This document shows, piece after piece, positions 1 through 12,620 of a DNA stretch of 64,000 nucleotides. The notes beneath the pieces are model-generated. The model was not told the DNA's origin. It did not search any database and saw only the letters and a program-made list of their open reading frames with translations. How positions within the stretch are numbered: position 1 is the stretch's first letter; each line of letters opens with the position of its first letter. The stretch covers positions 1 through 64,000 of the forward strand of contig VTFK01000057.1 in NCBI GenBank assembly GCA_009617715.1, given 5' to 3'. This DNA is from Plectrocnemia conspersa. Its lineage: Eukaryota > Arthropoda > Insecta > Trichoptera > Polycentropodidae. The position numbers were made by a program, and so were the translations under genes.

Positions 1-364
1 ATTTTTTTTCCCTAAATTAAATAAATTTAAACCAACGAGTGTGAAGAAAATAAAACAATTAATAGTTAACAGAAAAAATATTAAGTAATAGCGTAATTCC
101 GGTAAAAATAATTTCGTATAATTTATTATATTTTATATGTACATAATATCAAACAATGGAATTTTTTTTTCTCCATACATACATACTTGTGGCAATTAAT
201 AATAAGGTTAATGACCTTAAAAGTGTTTCAAGAGTATTCACACAAATTCAGATTCACAAAATTTTTTTTTGAAGTTAAGTGAAAGTGTTTTAAACATAAA
301 TACTTCCATCGATGACTTGAGAGTAACGTTTGATGAGGTATGGAATTTTTTCTATGCACATCGC

Positions 365-761
365 AAAATTCATGCTTCGAGAATGCTCGATTTCACTTCA
401 ATAATTTATAGGCGATTCGCGTTCTGTACGATACGCTAGCTCGTAGCGTCCTTTGAATATGGGTCCATTGTCTGGAGTAATTTGTTGCCAAAAAGAAAAT
501 TAAATTTTTTTTTGAGAAATCTACAAAAGAAATTTGAGTCATTACCTGTATTTTAACCTAGTGCCTTTTGTAAGAGCGTTGGAATACAATTCATTGCATT
601 CTTGGCGTAGCGTCTACTCAATGAAGCACTTTTTAAAGTTGCTAAGGTTTGTGAAACCCTACCCTAAAAAGTCGCGCTCGCATCCCTTATTCTTACCTGC
701 TGCGGCCAGGACATCAGCGCTTGGAAATGCTCCTTTTGCACGAGTCATCCAGCCACAATAA
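365..761 (+). pseudogene. Jockey-type LINE ORF2 C-terminal remnant
   Basis: Broken coding remnant of the region after the reverse transcriptase of a non-LTR retrotransposon. Reading from 412 gives AIRVLYDTLARSVL, then a stop at 454. Skipping one base continues as EYGSIVWS, the classical LY..LVRS.LEYGS.VW block of jockey-like elements. A further frame (534-761) ends in RTSALGNAPFARVIQPQ, which resembles the usual R-T-N-x-x-x-SP-x-x-R-x C-terminus. At least one frameshift and several stops show it is dead. The same block, from a related element, occurs on the other strand near 16600. Family assignment rests on motif recognition only. Confidence 0.6.
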
Positions 762-1564
762 TGTTTACGGCGATAGCTATAAAAAATTATGTGGGATGGT
801 GCTTGTTTATTTCAGGTGTGTACCATAACTGTTTTTTTTTATTTTCGTTCAATGTTAAATTGTATAATGGCGTAATGACGCATTTGGAAAACCTGTCAAG
901 TAATAATTGTCAGATCTATAATAAAAACTAAAAATAGATATAATCACTGTCAATCCCTCACTGTCGTGAGGTACCTACGCTAGCGAGTTTGCGGGGGCTG
1001 GACGCTCAACTTTATTTTTAGTATTTATTTGCCATAAATATATGTATAATAATTTGCTAAATATTCAAACAATGGTATTTCTACACTGCATATTTTCATT
1101 GATATTTAGCTGTTAAATTATGTTACATATTAGGCATTTTTTAATATCCAGTTATTGTATCTAGGGTTTGCAATACCGATTTTACCTTTGATACTATCGG
1201 TATAACAAAATGAAATACGGGTAGTAACAGATTTTTTCATTTTCAAATCCGTACACTTTATTTGTTGAAAACGATATCTCCGTGGCTTAGAACTACGAAA
1301 ACAACGACGCCCAAAAGCTAAAGCGGAGAATAAAATGATGTGTGTTTTAGAGGATTAGCCTAAGTAGTATTATCGGCGTAAAATGTCAAAGTAAATAATA
1401 TTATCAAGGTTTTTACGTATTTTTTTAAATTTAATTAACGTTTAACATGAGTAGAAATAAATAAATATATCAGAGATAAATCTTTTGGAAACAAATATTA
1501 TTGATATATTCTAAATTAAATATTAAATATGCAATAATTAAATAAAATTAAAGTAAATCGCATC
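762..1564. other. Intergenic, no gene seen
   Basis: AT-rich sequence after the LINE remnant. I see no coding signal, RNA gene or clear repeat in it. Confidence 0.5.
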
Positions 1565-1568
1565 TTAA

Positions 1569-2955
1569 CCCTTTGCACTCGTAATCGTTTTTGAACTAGG
1601 TATGTCGCCAGCTCGAGAAAAATTAAAAATGTTAAATTATTTTTTTAAATTAAAATTATATATGTAGAGCATAAATATAAATAAACTAATACCAAAAACG
1701 AAGAAATCATTTACATTTCTCTAAATTACATTTTCATTTTTTTTAGATCTCTCAAGTACCATTGGTTGACAATCCATAACAATAAATAAACCACCTATTT
1801 TAAAATATTTATGGGACCAAAAAATGCTTTAACCATAAATAAGTAAATATACACAAATAACAAAGACATGCCGCTCAGTTTTAGATAAACGTATCTACCT
1901 GCAAAGGAAGAAAGCATACATCGCTTGCTCAAGGTATATCTAGGTTTATATAAACTGATGTTAGGTATATTTTTAAAAACTAAAATACGTCCCATCGAAA
2001 GTCATATTATTTTATATATTTCTTAATTAAAAATAGACAAAACTTTAGCTTTTCAGTAGCTTTATGATACATATTTGTTTGTGATTTTATATATTCGAGC
2101 TAATAATGCTTAAATAGCATATTTTTATATAAAAATAAACAAAGTGATGCACAAAAAGGGGCAATACGTTGAATAATATGTGACATGTTGATTTATTATT
2201 AATTAAAGAAACAAATATGGAAAAATATTATTTTTTAATTTTTTTTTAAATTAGTATACCAACTCATCAGTGTAAAACAATTGAAAATAATCAATAGGTT
2301 GTATACAGTTTGCGGGAACTTGGGGCCCAGGACATTTATCACTTGGTGGAAATATTGCTATTTTTAAGGTACATTGTCATTACTAGTTATTATTCTCCAA
2401 TTTTCTGATGTGGTGCGATTAGTTTGAGGAATCGTTTCTTTCGCTATTATTTTAATTGCCTGTATTCCATGTTCGATTCAAGGCAACATGCCTAATTTTG
2501 ACATTAATTTCTTTACTATCATCATTGAAAGATGAAAAATCAAACATGAAATCCTCTCCATCACTATCATTACAAAACATATTATCATTACAATCACTAT
2601 ATTCAGCGATAGCACTGTGTTTTTTTTACAATACAATTTAAAAAAATAATTTGCCATTGCCTTCGGAGAAATCTACGGCACATCTGCATTTAAATTTAGT
2701 CATCAAAAAAACCCCGACTTATCGCGATAAATGAGCTCTCCCCGGCTCGATTTAAGTAAAAATTATATTTTTTTGATAAGATATGCTTCTTGAAACTTGT
2801 CTACAACACTGCAAAAACGCCATTCAAAACATGCACCGGAAATACTCAAAAATCGACGTTATATTTCATTAATCGAAATAGTGCGCATGACGCACCCTAC
2901 GAGTAATATAGAGCCAAGCGATGGTGCGTCTCACGCATTTTAGGAGCGGAAAGGG
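1569..2955. mobile_element. piggyBac-like element flanked by TTAA
   Basis: The left end reads TTAA then CCCTTTGCACTCG (1565 onward). The right end is the reverse complement of CCCTTTCCGCTCC followed by TTAA (2956-2959). A TTAA target duplication with CCCTTT-type imperfect terminal repeats is characteristic of the piggyBac superfamily. On the - strand between about 2614 and 2489 an open stretch encodes a very acidic segment (AIAEYSDCNDNMFCNDSDGE and on), as in the N-terminal region of many piggyBac transposases, but no DDD catalytic core was recognised. It is probably a non-autonomous or decayed copy. The superfamily call is inference from ends and target site. Confidence 0.55.
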
Positions 2956-2959
2956 TTAA

Positions 2960-3397
2960 TCACATAAATATTGTATTTTTAACAAACAGATGTACAATTT
3001 TTTACGTGCTCTTTTCTCATAAGGTTCTTTTGGATAATCGTAACTAACAATATTTTTACTGTGATAAAGCTAGTAGTGCTCTGGTCTCTGGTATTAAAAC
3101 TTAAGAGGCATCCAGAAGTGGTCGATGAAAGATGAACGTTTTGCTAGAAGTATTGTTCTAAAAGAAAAAATATATGCCGACCGCATTTTAAAAAATATTT
3201 TTTTAAGCAACGTAATGCATGAGTAAATGGGACAAAAACGTTTTTGTCTTATCGATTTAAATGAATATTTATTGATAACATAATAAAGGATCGGCGTATA
3301 AAGTATTTTTAGAAGTAACTGAATGAAAGGAAGATTGTTTAAATGCTAATTATTGTTTGAAACACAAAATGTGCATAAATAGTCATCTCTCATTGGT
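2960..3397. other. Intergenic, no gene seen
   Basis: AT-rich spacer between the piggyBac-like element and the repeat beginning at 3398. No coding or RNA signal was recognised. Confidence 0.4.
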
Positions 3398-3670
3398 AAA
3401 ATAAGCGGAAGAATAAGTACAAATAGACATTTCATCTCACATATTGCTCCATAGTTTGTCTGCATTTCGATATTACACTATGTTTTAAAAATATGATAGC
3501 TATCCTTACCGACATTACTATTGACTTATAATATAAGAGGGCTGATCAAAGTATATTCAAACCGAATTTTGGTCAATAGGAGAGCGCAAAAACAATTATC
3601 ACTTCTCAGAAGGCAAAAATTCACGGCAAAAGCAATAAAATCGTGTCGGCGCCGTCGCAGTGGGAACGCT
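3398..3670 (+). repeat. Dispersed repeat, copy A
   Basis: From AAAATAAGCGG at 3398 through the left arm of the palindrome this matches 42901-43152 closely. Shared blocks include CATATTGCTC, TAGTTTGTCTGCA, GATATTACACTATGTTTT, TAGCTATCC and ACAATTATCACTTCTCA. Copy B stops inside the left palindrome arm. This shows an interspersed element of at least about 250 bp whose far end is the hairpin. No coding capacity was seen. Confidence 0.75.
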
Positions 3671-3790
3671 CGGTGACGAGCGTTCCCACTGCGACGGTGC
3701 TGACACGATTTTATTGCTTTTGACGTGGATTTTTGCCTTCTGAGAAGAGATAATTGTTTTTTGCGCTTTCCTATTTGCAAAATTTGGTTT
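3559..3790. repeat. Long near-perfect palindrome (foldback hairpin)
   Basis: Two arms of roughly 113 bp face each other around a short loop near 3673. The left arm starts AAACCGAATTTT and ends GGGAACGCTCG; the right arm is its near-exact reverse complement. The only differences are scattered substitutions and small indels. The centre is GC-rich, with GCCGTCGCAGTGGGAACGC and its complement. Two short open frames lie on the palindrome but neither looks like a gene. A third fragment of the arm (CACGATTTTATTGCTTTTG) lies at 3853-3872. Confidence 0.85.
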
Positions 3791-5545
3791 AGATGTGCTG
3801 TATTTGATTCTCACTTAATATTGTTATAAATATGCGTTTTCACCGCGATGGCACGATTTTATTGCTTTTGCCCTGGACTGAAAGTACACTATATGGCAAC
3901 ACTGAGCAGCAAAGAATACCCGACTAATTATGAGTATATATTTTTAATGGATAATTAAAATATTTTGCATAAAATATGATTTTAGAAAATATGTTTTTTT
4001 ATTTATTTGTAGCATAGAAAGAGTTAACTCGTATCTATTATTATTTATTCAAGAAATTATATTACTATGTTAAAATATATATAAATGCCATTTTTGACAT
4101 GAGGCCCGGAATCATTGTTTTCCCAGGGCCCTGGTTCGCTCTCCGCGGGCCTGTTCATAATGGGTACCGCACGCACTTTCACAGACAACGTTTCGAAGTC
4201 TGTTCTTCATAACAATATGGAACCATTATTAAAGTAAATTATATGTATTGAAAATAATGCGAAATAATAAGAGACCTGATACTAATTACTGTTGAAAAAT
4301 AAACGAATTAGTATTGATATGACTCAGCTCATATTCCCTTGACCTTTCCCATACAGAATATCCCTTTTCAAACATATATGTTTATTTCTTCGAAAAGCGA
4401 AATTCAATAATCAGAGTGATATCATAAAAGCCTTATAGTATTATGTTATAGAATATTAGAATCAGCGTATAAATTTACATATAGATCGAAGTATCTTATA
4501 TTTTTAAGAAAATCTTGTCTTTTAGTATAATTAAATAAAACGAATTAATTCACTAAATATCGTTTAAATCTGTCTGTAGGGTATATGTAGGATTCTCCCA
4601 CACCTTTACATGAAATCATAAACGACGTTTAATATTAATTTAATCCAGATACGTAATTTATACAAACACACGTGTATGTATCAAATCACTCAATGTCAGC
4701 TTCCAAAAACAACAAAGTACCAATTATTGAATGTGACACTTTTCTACACGTGCCGTCGATTAACAGCGACAGGTGTGTTAATCCAAAAACTACTACTATG
4801 TAACGGTCTACCACACCGAGATAGACCATTATTTCTTTTACCGTCTGCTTTCCATCTGAAAAGCTCCCACGCGTTTCACGGTATAACTACATAGTAACGT
4901 CGGTCGCTCTTGGAAACGTGCCATAGCCTTGATCTTCAAACTCTCCACCCTATACTAGCATCCCTAATCGTGTAGCGCAACTCTGAATCATTATTTTAGA
5001 CTAAGGTTGTAACTATTTTCGACAACGCATTCGGAATAACTTACTTTGGCTGAGAATAGATGCATGCTCCAGACGTCTGTCTAGCCAAGACCGCATTATA
5101 AAAATAAGACTGTTGAGTAATGATACTGAAACGCGATATACTAAATTCTGAAAATCCATCAAATGTTATACGCAAATAAGTACCATTGTCATCAGATTTA
5201 AATTGCAATGAAAAGTAAGCATATTAGTGAGTTATTTATTTTGTATTTAAATCCCTAATATCCTTTTCTTTACTGTGCCAAAAATAACTTAATTAAAAAA
5301 AGTTCGCGTATCATAAAAACACAATTTTAGTTAACAAAAAATATTTATAAATCACAACCACGATAATGATTATGCAGCTTTTTAACAAATATTTTTCCCT
5401 GATTTATTACGATTTTTCAACTAAGTGATCAATTCTAGGAGACGCGCCTTGCCTTTTCAAATCACATAGTTTGTCTCTAAAAAATAATATTACGTCTTTA
5501 TTTTGAGTAGATAGTGGTTGCGGCATCACGGCGGTGTCGCTTTTA
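3791..5545. other. Intergenic, small repeat fragments
   Basis: AT-rich. It contains the palindrome-arm fragment near 3853, one copy of the 11-mer TGGCAACACTG at 3894-3904, and a GC-rich patch at 4100-4165 that looks like a fragment of a transposon end. No gene was recognised. Confidence 0.4.
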
Positions 5546-5777
5546 CCCTGGGTTGACCAACCCGCGGCCCGCGGGCCGAATGCGGCGCGCCTTGAATAAT
5601 TTTCCGGCATGCGAGATTCGTCACACTTTTACAAAATATATTTATTTTATAATCGCTAATACACTATAGACAATTTTTCACTCCAAAAAAATGTCTGTAG
5701 TGTATCTAAAACTAATAAGGGGATATATAATTTAATATGTATATGGCCCGCAAGATCATTTGAGTTGACCACCCCTG
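5546..5777. mobile_element. Degraded hAT-type non-autonomous element
   Basis: The left end reads CCTGGGTTGACCAACCCGCG followed by GCCCGCGGGCC. The right end, reverse complemented, reads CAGGGGTGGTCAACTC and then a TTGCGGGCC block. Ends of the type CAGGGGTnGnCAAC with a GGCCCGC subterminal block are typical of hAT MITEs. The left tip has mutated and I could not see a clear 8-bp target duplication. A short - strand open frame overlaps it but is not a gene. Confidence 0.45.
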
Positions 5778-7267
5778 GTGTATACAATCCAATAATTGTT
5801 TGTCCGCAATTTTGGTCGCATCACTCTGGTAAATTAATAGTGGACTTTACTGTTATAATAAAAAAGCAAGGTAACCTCTACCGTTCCATCATATTTTTTG
5901 GTCTTACCTCTTCATGGTTCTTCCATGGTAAAACATATAATAAATGAAAATTTAAATTCACAGTGTATTTATAGCCAGCAAATTAATCGATAAAACAGTG
6001 TGTCATTAATATATAAAATAAATAATAGCAGTTCTAGGTAACAACCTTGAGACACTTGCTCATAAATATAAAGTTCATATTTTCACTTTTTGTTTTATGT
6101 ATTTTTAAAAATTTTTCAGATCAACTTGAACTCATTAACCGATATAATAGTTAAATAACAAGAACATACTAACTGAAAATGCAATCAAATGATAATAAAT
6201 AACCATATAATTTATTTTAAAAACATTACGTTTTTTAATAGCAATTAGCGGTAATCTATACATATGCATGTTTTAAAAATGTATTCAATTCCATGACTGC
6301 ATTAATTAGTGTCCTAAAGAGCTATTTTTGCTTTTATAATTTAGGTCAAGACCTCTAGTTTCTAGAGCTTGAATTCCCTCGAGAATTTTTCATTAATTTT
6401 TAAATTAAAAACGTGAAAGAAATATATACTATATATAACAGTATAGTTTACATTTGACATTGGAAAATTTTATCAGACATAGTAAATCATCGCCACAATC
6501 AATGTTTATTATATGCACACTAAACGATTTTCCAATAGAATTTTTCTTTAACGTCCGTTCTCGTTTTGAAATGATTTGCCTTGATATGTCGTCTAGCAAT
6601 TGCTTATTTACTCTATGCAAAACATTAAATGCATGTGAATAGTCGTTTTTAACCTTTTGCACTCGCTGCGTATAAATAGATTCATGGAATGGCCTGCAAA
6701 AAGAGGGGGGTGCATTAAATGCAATACATCAAGGACCCGATTCATATTTTTATTATATAAAATATAAAATAAATATAATAAGTTAAGCAAAACTTATATT
6801 ATGAGTTATAAAATTTCAGTTAATTTACACTACAATTACAGGTAATTTATTTCATCAATATACTTATTTTTTCATCAGTGGCGTAACTAAATGGCGCAAG
6901 ATTTTGCGTCACGATTGGCCCATTTTTAACTGTAAATGGTTTGTTGATATTTTTATTTATTTTTTAAAATAATTATATTTTACGTACTTGATCTTATTAC
7001 AGTGTATAAGCAACAAATCAAATATTACATCTAAATTACTACTTTATAGAGAAAGTCTTAATGATAATAATATTAAACAGAATACGAATATATGTATTTA
7101 TAAAACTTATAGGGTAATAATTAAGTCAATCCAACGTTTGTTAACTACTGTATTAAATTTTACTTTAAGTAAGATTCACAAAAATATTCTCACTTCGCAA
7201 CCATTAAATGTCAACGCAAAAATTGATTATTTCGTGTATTAATCACCTACTTATACCACTCGTATAT
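5778..7267. other. Intergenic, no gene seen
   Basis: AT-rich. A single TTAA-CCTTTTGCACTCG end at 6649 resembles the left end of the element at 1569 but has no visible partner. The short open frames here look random. Confidence 0.4.
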
Positions 7268-7269
7268 TA

Positions 7270-8293
7270 CAGGCGGCCCTCGACTTTCGCACATAATTGG
7301 TTCCTGAAAATGTGTGCGAATGTTGAATGTACGAAAGTCGAGGGAAGTAAAAAAAATATTGAAATTGTATGTATTTTAAAATATTTATTTATCAAGTAAA
7401 TATAAGATGTTTAAGAGACGTTTAAGAGACACGTTTAAGTGGGGTTTGCGGGTGTTTCCTTTGAAAAGTTATCAAGAGTTAACTGTTTTCCACTATTCTT
7501 TTTTTTTTCTTCATATAGTATTTTATAACATGCTATGTTTTTATTGATCGCCCCACGCACTTGAGATATGCGTTCTCCATTGGGATCACAGTCTTCCATA
7601 ATATTTAAAAATTTGTCAAGGTGCGTGAAGGCTTCATTTATATTTTTCATTGTTAAGGAGTTTTCCAAAATAAACCTGTCTCATCTACATTAAATATTTG
7701 GCTAGAGGAATATTCTACATCTTCAATAATTTTGTATAATTAGGAAATAAATTCTTTTGCAGCATCTTTATCCGCATCAGCCGATTCTCCAGTAAATTTA
7801 ATAATATAAAAAAAATACCTCATTTTAAAATTGTAAAACCAACCGTTACTTGCTTGAAAAACCGTGTTAAAATATTTTTCTAATCTATCCTTCCAATCTT
7901 TGTGCAAACTAAGAGCTTTTGCTTGAATAATTGAAATACTCAGAGGAACATCTTTTTTGATGTTGGTCATCGATCTACGATGACAAAGATTTTCCATTTC
8001 ATCATGTTTTTTTTTGCTGTGTTTTTTTGGAAACATATCATTAAAGATTGTGGAAATATATCTTTATTTTCCACAATTTTGAACGTATTCTTTAATTATA
8101 TTTTTATTTTGCAAAATTGAACATATCGTAGACCTGTTTGTATCATACGAACGTCCGATTGAAGCAAAAGATTCACCGCTATCAGAACTTTTTTTTTTTT
8201 AAATTAATTTTAAAAAAAATTTGTTTTTTTTTTTAAATGTGCGAAATAGCGAATTGTGCGAAAGTCGAACGTTCGAAAGTCGAGGGCCGCCTG
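7270..8293. mobile_element. Tigger/pogo-type DNA transposon, internally deleted
   Basis: The element is bounded by perfect 20-bp inverted repeats (CAGGCGGCCCTCGACTTTCG at 7270, its complement ending at 8293) and flanked by TA on both sides, the target of Tc1/mariner-pogo elements. On the - strand it keeps pieces of a Tigger-type transposase in the right order: a psq helix-turn-helix, a CENP-B helix-turn-helix, the first catalytic aspartate block and the C-terminal tail. The central catalytic part is missing. The intact ends suggest it could once be moved by a full-length relative. Confidence 0.85.
7435..8187 (-). pseudogene. Tigger-like transposase remnant (psq HTH, CENP-B HTH, partial DDE)
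   Basis: Read on the - strand. 8187-8067 gives GESFASIGRSYDTNRSTICS, the psq/CENP-B N-terminal HTH, ending in a stop. 8036-7740 encodes the second HTH (Tc5/CENP-B type) with FQASNGWFYNFKMR and TGESADADKDAA. After an in-frame stop the same frame continues to FNVDETGLFWK (D codon at 7685-7683), the first D of the DDE triad. Then, in another frame, 7668-7435 matches the Tigger tail (Y-K-I-L-Y-E-E-K-K-K, Q-L-T-L-D-N-F). About the middle third of the expected protein, including the other catalytic acids, is absent. With stops and the deletion it cannot be active. Confidence 0.8.
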
Positions 8294-8295
8294 TA

Positions 8296-11200
8296 TGCAT
8301 AATATATACCAATACAATTCAATTGTTATTTGAATAATGAATTAGTTTTAAATAAAATATTATTGTGAATATCTATAATCGATAAATATATTCATTTAAA
8401 ACAAATATAAAATCTAAGAACGTATCGTTATTGAGAGAATAAAGACCTAATAGTATAATTTTGTTGTTTGGCAACACTGAACCATCATTACCTACAAATC
8501 TGCGTACAGCGACAGTTTAAGGTCTGTAGTAATTATCTTATGAATATGCCTATATGTACATATTATATTGTAGATATTTTCAAATACTAGTATTGCTTAT
8601 TTTATATATATACATATATTACAATTAGTGTATAATTTATATATAAGTATTTGAAGTCAACGAAGTTTTTTGCGTGATTCAGGGCAAATATTTTTATACA
8701 AGAACGGGGGTACAAAATTTGCTTTTCCGCAAGTTGATTATTCGCATCCGGACCCTCTAATGTACTTGGTCGGCTCTGCGTGTCGACCAACATAACTACA
8801 AATGAGGCCAACCACTCACCGCCACTGGACTGTAAGCACCCTTAACAACCCTCGCATCATCTAATGCAAATTAAAGATTGATTACAACTATCAATAAAGT
8901 TGTTTTTTAGCATGTTTTTCTATATAACTAATCCGTTTTTACCCAGTTATAATCATGACTAGTGTCATAGAGAAACGCAATCGCGTCCCTTGTTGACTCG
9001 CACCATCCAGTTCCTCAAAGTGCTAGTGAAAATATTTTCCCAATGTACAACACTGATCCCCATACTTATATATTATTTAAATAATTAAGTTTATCGCACA
9101 TAATTACTTTAATTTGCCGCCTATTAAAAAAATAATAATCAAATCATAAATTGTAGGTCAATTATGTTACCAAGCGATTGTTTTTTTTTATTTTTTATTA
9201 TTTCATATTTAATTGGTTCGATAAAATAACACGCGGTTCCACGTGACAAAGCAAGTTTTTTAATGAAATAAAAAACGTATCCTTTATTATTCACGGTTTG
9301 GCGCGACTGTCGGCCTTCGAATTCACCAAGGTTATGGTGAGCTTTCACAGTCGCATCGGTCACTAACCCTGCGTCTCCTGCATACGATCGATTGGACTGT
9401 GATATACTGCGGGCGCATTCCTAACGCACCTGGCGGCGGAAAACTTAAAGCAGCCGCAGCTGGAACGTTTCCAGGCGACGAATGCATAACGCGATAAAAT
9501 TCGATTATCGTAACGCGATAAAATTCGACCATGCGCGATTTTAAATAATTGTGAATCAGATTTAAAAGTTTCCCCCATTAGTTCAAAATCTCGGAAAATC
9601 GTATCAAACGTCGCTTGTAATTTAAGTATTATTGTATTATAATAACTGATTATATTAAGCACGCGTGCAATTAATCTTATAAAAATTGTATAGATTTGAC
9701 CTTGCTTATATTTTTTTGCCATAATGTCAGTTTCAGCCGACCATAAATTAAAATATTTCGCCGGCAGAAATTATGAGTATGGTATACGGAAGTAATTTAT
9801 TTAATATTTAAATAAATATACGCTTAAAACAAAATTAACTGCAGCTAATCGTAATAGAGGAAAGCATTCCAAACCTTCCAAAATGCTTTGAAGTTGTTCA
9901 TATTAAATTCGCAATTGCGCGTGAAAGTTATAAACTATAAAGCTCATTTTCACTCGCATTCTATTTATTATCAGAGATACTAAATGTACATACAAAATGT
10001 ACACACAAAATATTTTAATAACAAAACGTTGCATCTTTTTTTTTTAATTTCAACATTCGTCATGGATGAAAAACATTGTTTACATAAGTAAGTGGTTGGA
10101 TATGGAATTAATTTCACTATTACTTTTTAAGTATATACTTAATATAGATAAAATTTATTAACTGTCTATTTTTTCTCTTAAATTTGTAAAAGTTTACATA
10201 AACTGAAACCGAATTGGTCGATCTCTAAACAGTGAATCATACTATTGCGTAATATCATGAGTGAGTTTTGTAAATAACTTCTTATTTTTCTAACAATATC
10301 GCGAAAGTCATAGAACACTATTCGGAAAAAAATAAGAATCATCACTCGTTTACGTCCAAGTCGCAAAATAGTATCGATCTTTAACATATACATAAAGGCT
10401 CTACGTATACAGTACTATGGTCACGTCGATAGCTAAGAGACCAAATGTTTCAGGAAGACTGTTTTTCATACCGACAAAGCGAAGGCTGTATAATGCCAAA
10501 GTGTGTGTGTGATATATCGGATCAGGCATATTGACCGACGACCCAAAAAGTGGTTAGAACTGGACTGCTTGACCTCGTCTGGGTCGAAAAAACCGGTGTG
10601 TCTGCAGCTTGAGACCTTTGCCAGGATTCCCTCGACTTTGACTACGAAACTTAACGATGGAACTTTCTAAAAAAATATACATATGCAAATGTATAATTCG
10701 GCATCGGTGAAAAAACAATTTCTTTTCCGAGAAGAGTAAACAAGTTTTTTGAACCAGTGATTATTCAAGTATAATTTTATATCACTTATGAGTTCTACAG
10801 TTGTATACGGTGTAAGATATGTGATTACATTTAGAGTGGCAAGGAAATACCCGGCTGGCTTAGTGAAATTATCGCATTTTGCTTTAGGCTAAAGAAACGA
10901 GGAAAACCCAACTTATAATTCAATAGATAGTAAAAGAAATTATATTTTACCAGGTAGTATACACATTAGAAAATATATACCATATTCTACTATTAGTTAT
11001 TATATAGCAGATATTTTTAACATATTGCAATGTTATACGTAAAAAATACTCCAAACCAGTTTAATTATAAATATAATTAACGGATTATTTGACTTATTGT
11101 ACTTTTAATACTATTATTTTTAAATAACTAAAACAGGTTTTAATAACTTTTTGACATTGAAATGTACCATTAATACATATGCATGTATGCAAATGTAAAT

Positions 11201-12118
11201 ACTTTGTATTATAACAAAATGTGATATTTTCAGTGAAAAATGATATACAATAATACTTGTCTTTTTCTTTTTTCGCACTTCGCGGCTTAATTACACTTAA
11301 TATATTCTTTACCATTTTACTACTAGCTATTTTTTTAGAAAATATTTAAATATATCTTACTAGCTTTTATACGCCAATATTAGCTCTCTCACCATATAAA
11401 TAACAGGGAACATTTCTTTCTGAGGCACATATAAACAAGGGCACAAGAAATCAGCGAATGTAATGGAAAATGTTGCACTATTACTTTTATCTAATTATCT
11501 TTTAAATCATTGTTACTTATTTATACAACCAAAACTAATTATAATACTAATATAATTAAAAATCAATGTCTAATCACGTTCTATGACTTTTTTTGTACAT
11601 CAAAAAATTTCAGTAGCATAATGGAACTACTAACCTTGTGGATTGGTCTGTGCTGTGTTAATTGTTGATATGCAAAAAATTTGCTTGATTTTAAAACCCG
11701 TTAATTTTTTAACGCATAATTTATTTTATAATCTAATTTTTTTTTTCAATTTAATAAAAATAAATACAAAAAATTGATTGTAACTCGCTTTTGTTTCAAC
11801 TAACATCATTTCTCGAATCTAAAAGTTGCTTTAATCGTATTTTTCGTTAATGTGCGAAAATATTGCTTGTTTTTTTCATAATTTGTATTTATTTTGCCTT
11901 CTAATATTTTTTCAGAAATGAATTTAAATAACTAAATAAGTACATATAATTTGTATTACTTATATTATTTTTCAAAAAATCTGGAAAAGTAAACCCAAAT
12001 GGATAGCTCTCGAACTGACCGTGTTAACGTAAATAGGGTATAAAAGTCTAATTTGGGTACGCGAAACTGTAATTATGGCAAAAACCATGGTTGTAAATAA
12101 AGCATTTTGTTATATTTG
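8296..12118. other. Intergenic, no gene recognised
   Basis: AT-rich. It contains the second TGGCAACACTG (8469-8479) and a short direct repeat (TAACGCGATAAAATTCGA twice at about 9486-9527) inside a mixed-composition patch at 9290-9540. The patch carries open frames on the - strand (9722-9363, 9363-9139) that match no family I recognise. A patch at 10410-10640 is less AT-rich and could be an eroded LINE tail, but I cannot support that firmly. Confidence 0.4.
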
Positions 12119-12420
12119 TATTAACTCGTTACGCCGGGAAACGCATATATGCGTCATTTGCTACTCAAAATTTCAACTGCTTAAAAATATGAATAATACA
12201 AATTTAGTTTTAAGTTTCTATCATAAGTGAATTAATATAATAATACAAATCCTTTTAATGTAAGTTAAGAAATCAGTGGTTCTCTATATGTTTTGAAATT
12301 TCCCTAAAAACATTTTTGCGGCAGATAATAATTGAAATTATTTTTAATTTATATGTCTTAATTCAGTTTATTTAAATAAACTATTTTTCAGTGGTTACCA
12401 CTAAACCATTATTGCCATTT
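12119..12420 (+). repeat. GACGCATATATGCGTC-family repeat, copy 1
   Basis: Begins TTAACTCGTTACGCCGGGAA and then the palindrome core ACGCATATATGCGTCATT. The same head occurs at 12423 (diverged), at 47722 on the + strand, and near 34690 on the - strand. The body shares an ACTGCTTAAAAATAT block and further AT-rich stretches with copy 2. It is an interspersed, apparently non-coding repeat, possibly a MITE. Confidence 0.6.
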
Positions 12421-12422
12421 TT

Positions 12423-12620
12423 TTATTAAGTCGTTAACGCCGGGGATCACATATATTTTATTATTTTTTTTTATTTTCGTATTTAAAAATTTAAACCGGC
12501 TTAAAAAAATATAATAAACATAAATTTATTTTAAACTCTTACAGTAGATGTATTAATATATTACAATTATATTAAGGTATATATTCATAATAGCTTGCAG
12601 TTGTGCATTGAGTCTTAAGT
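12423..12620 (+). repeat. GACGCATATATGCGTC-family repeat, diverged copy 2
   Basis: A head-to-tail diverged copy of the preceding unit: TTAAGTCGTTAACGCCGGGG then a decayed ATCACATATAT core, followed by a related CCGGCTTAAAAAAATAT block. The right boundary is approximate. Confidence 0.5.

Noticed and set aside
9139..9722. Two adjoining - strand open frames as a split gene
   Set aside because: Translations resemble no domain, and the patch contains a direct repeat that accounts for part of the open frame.
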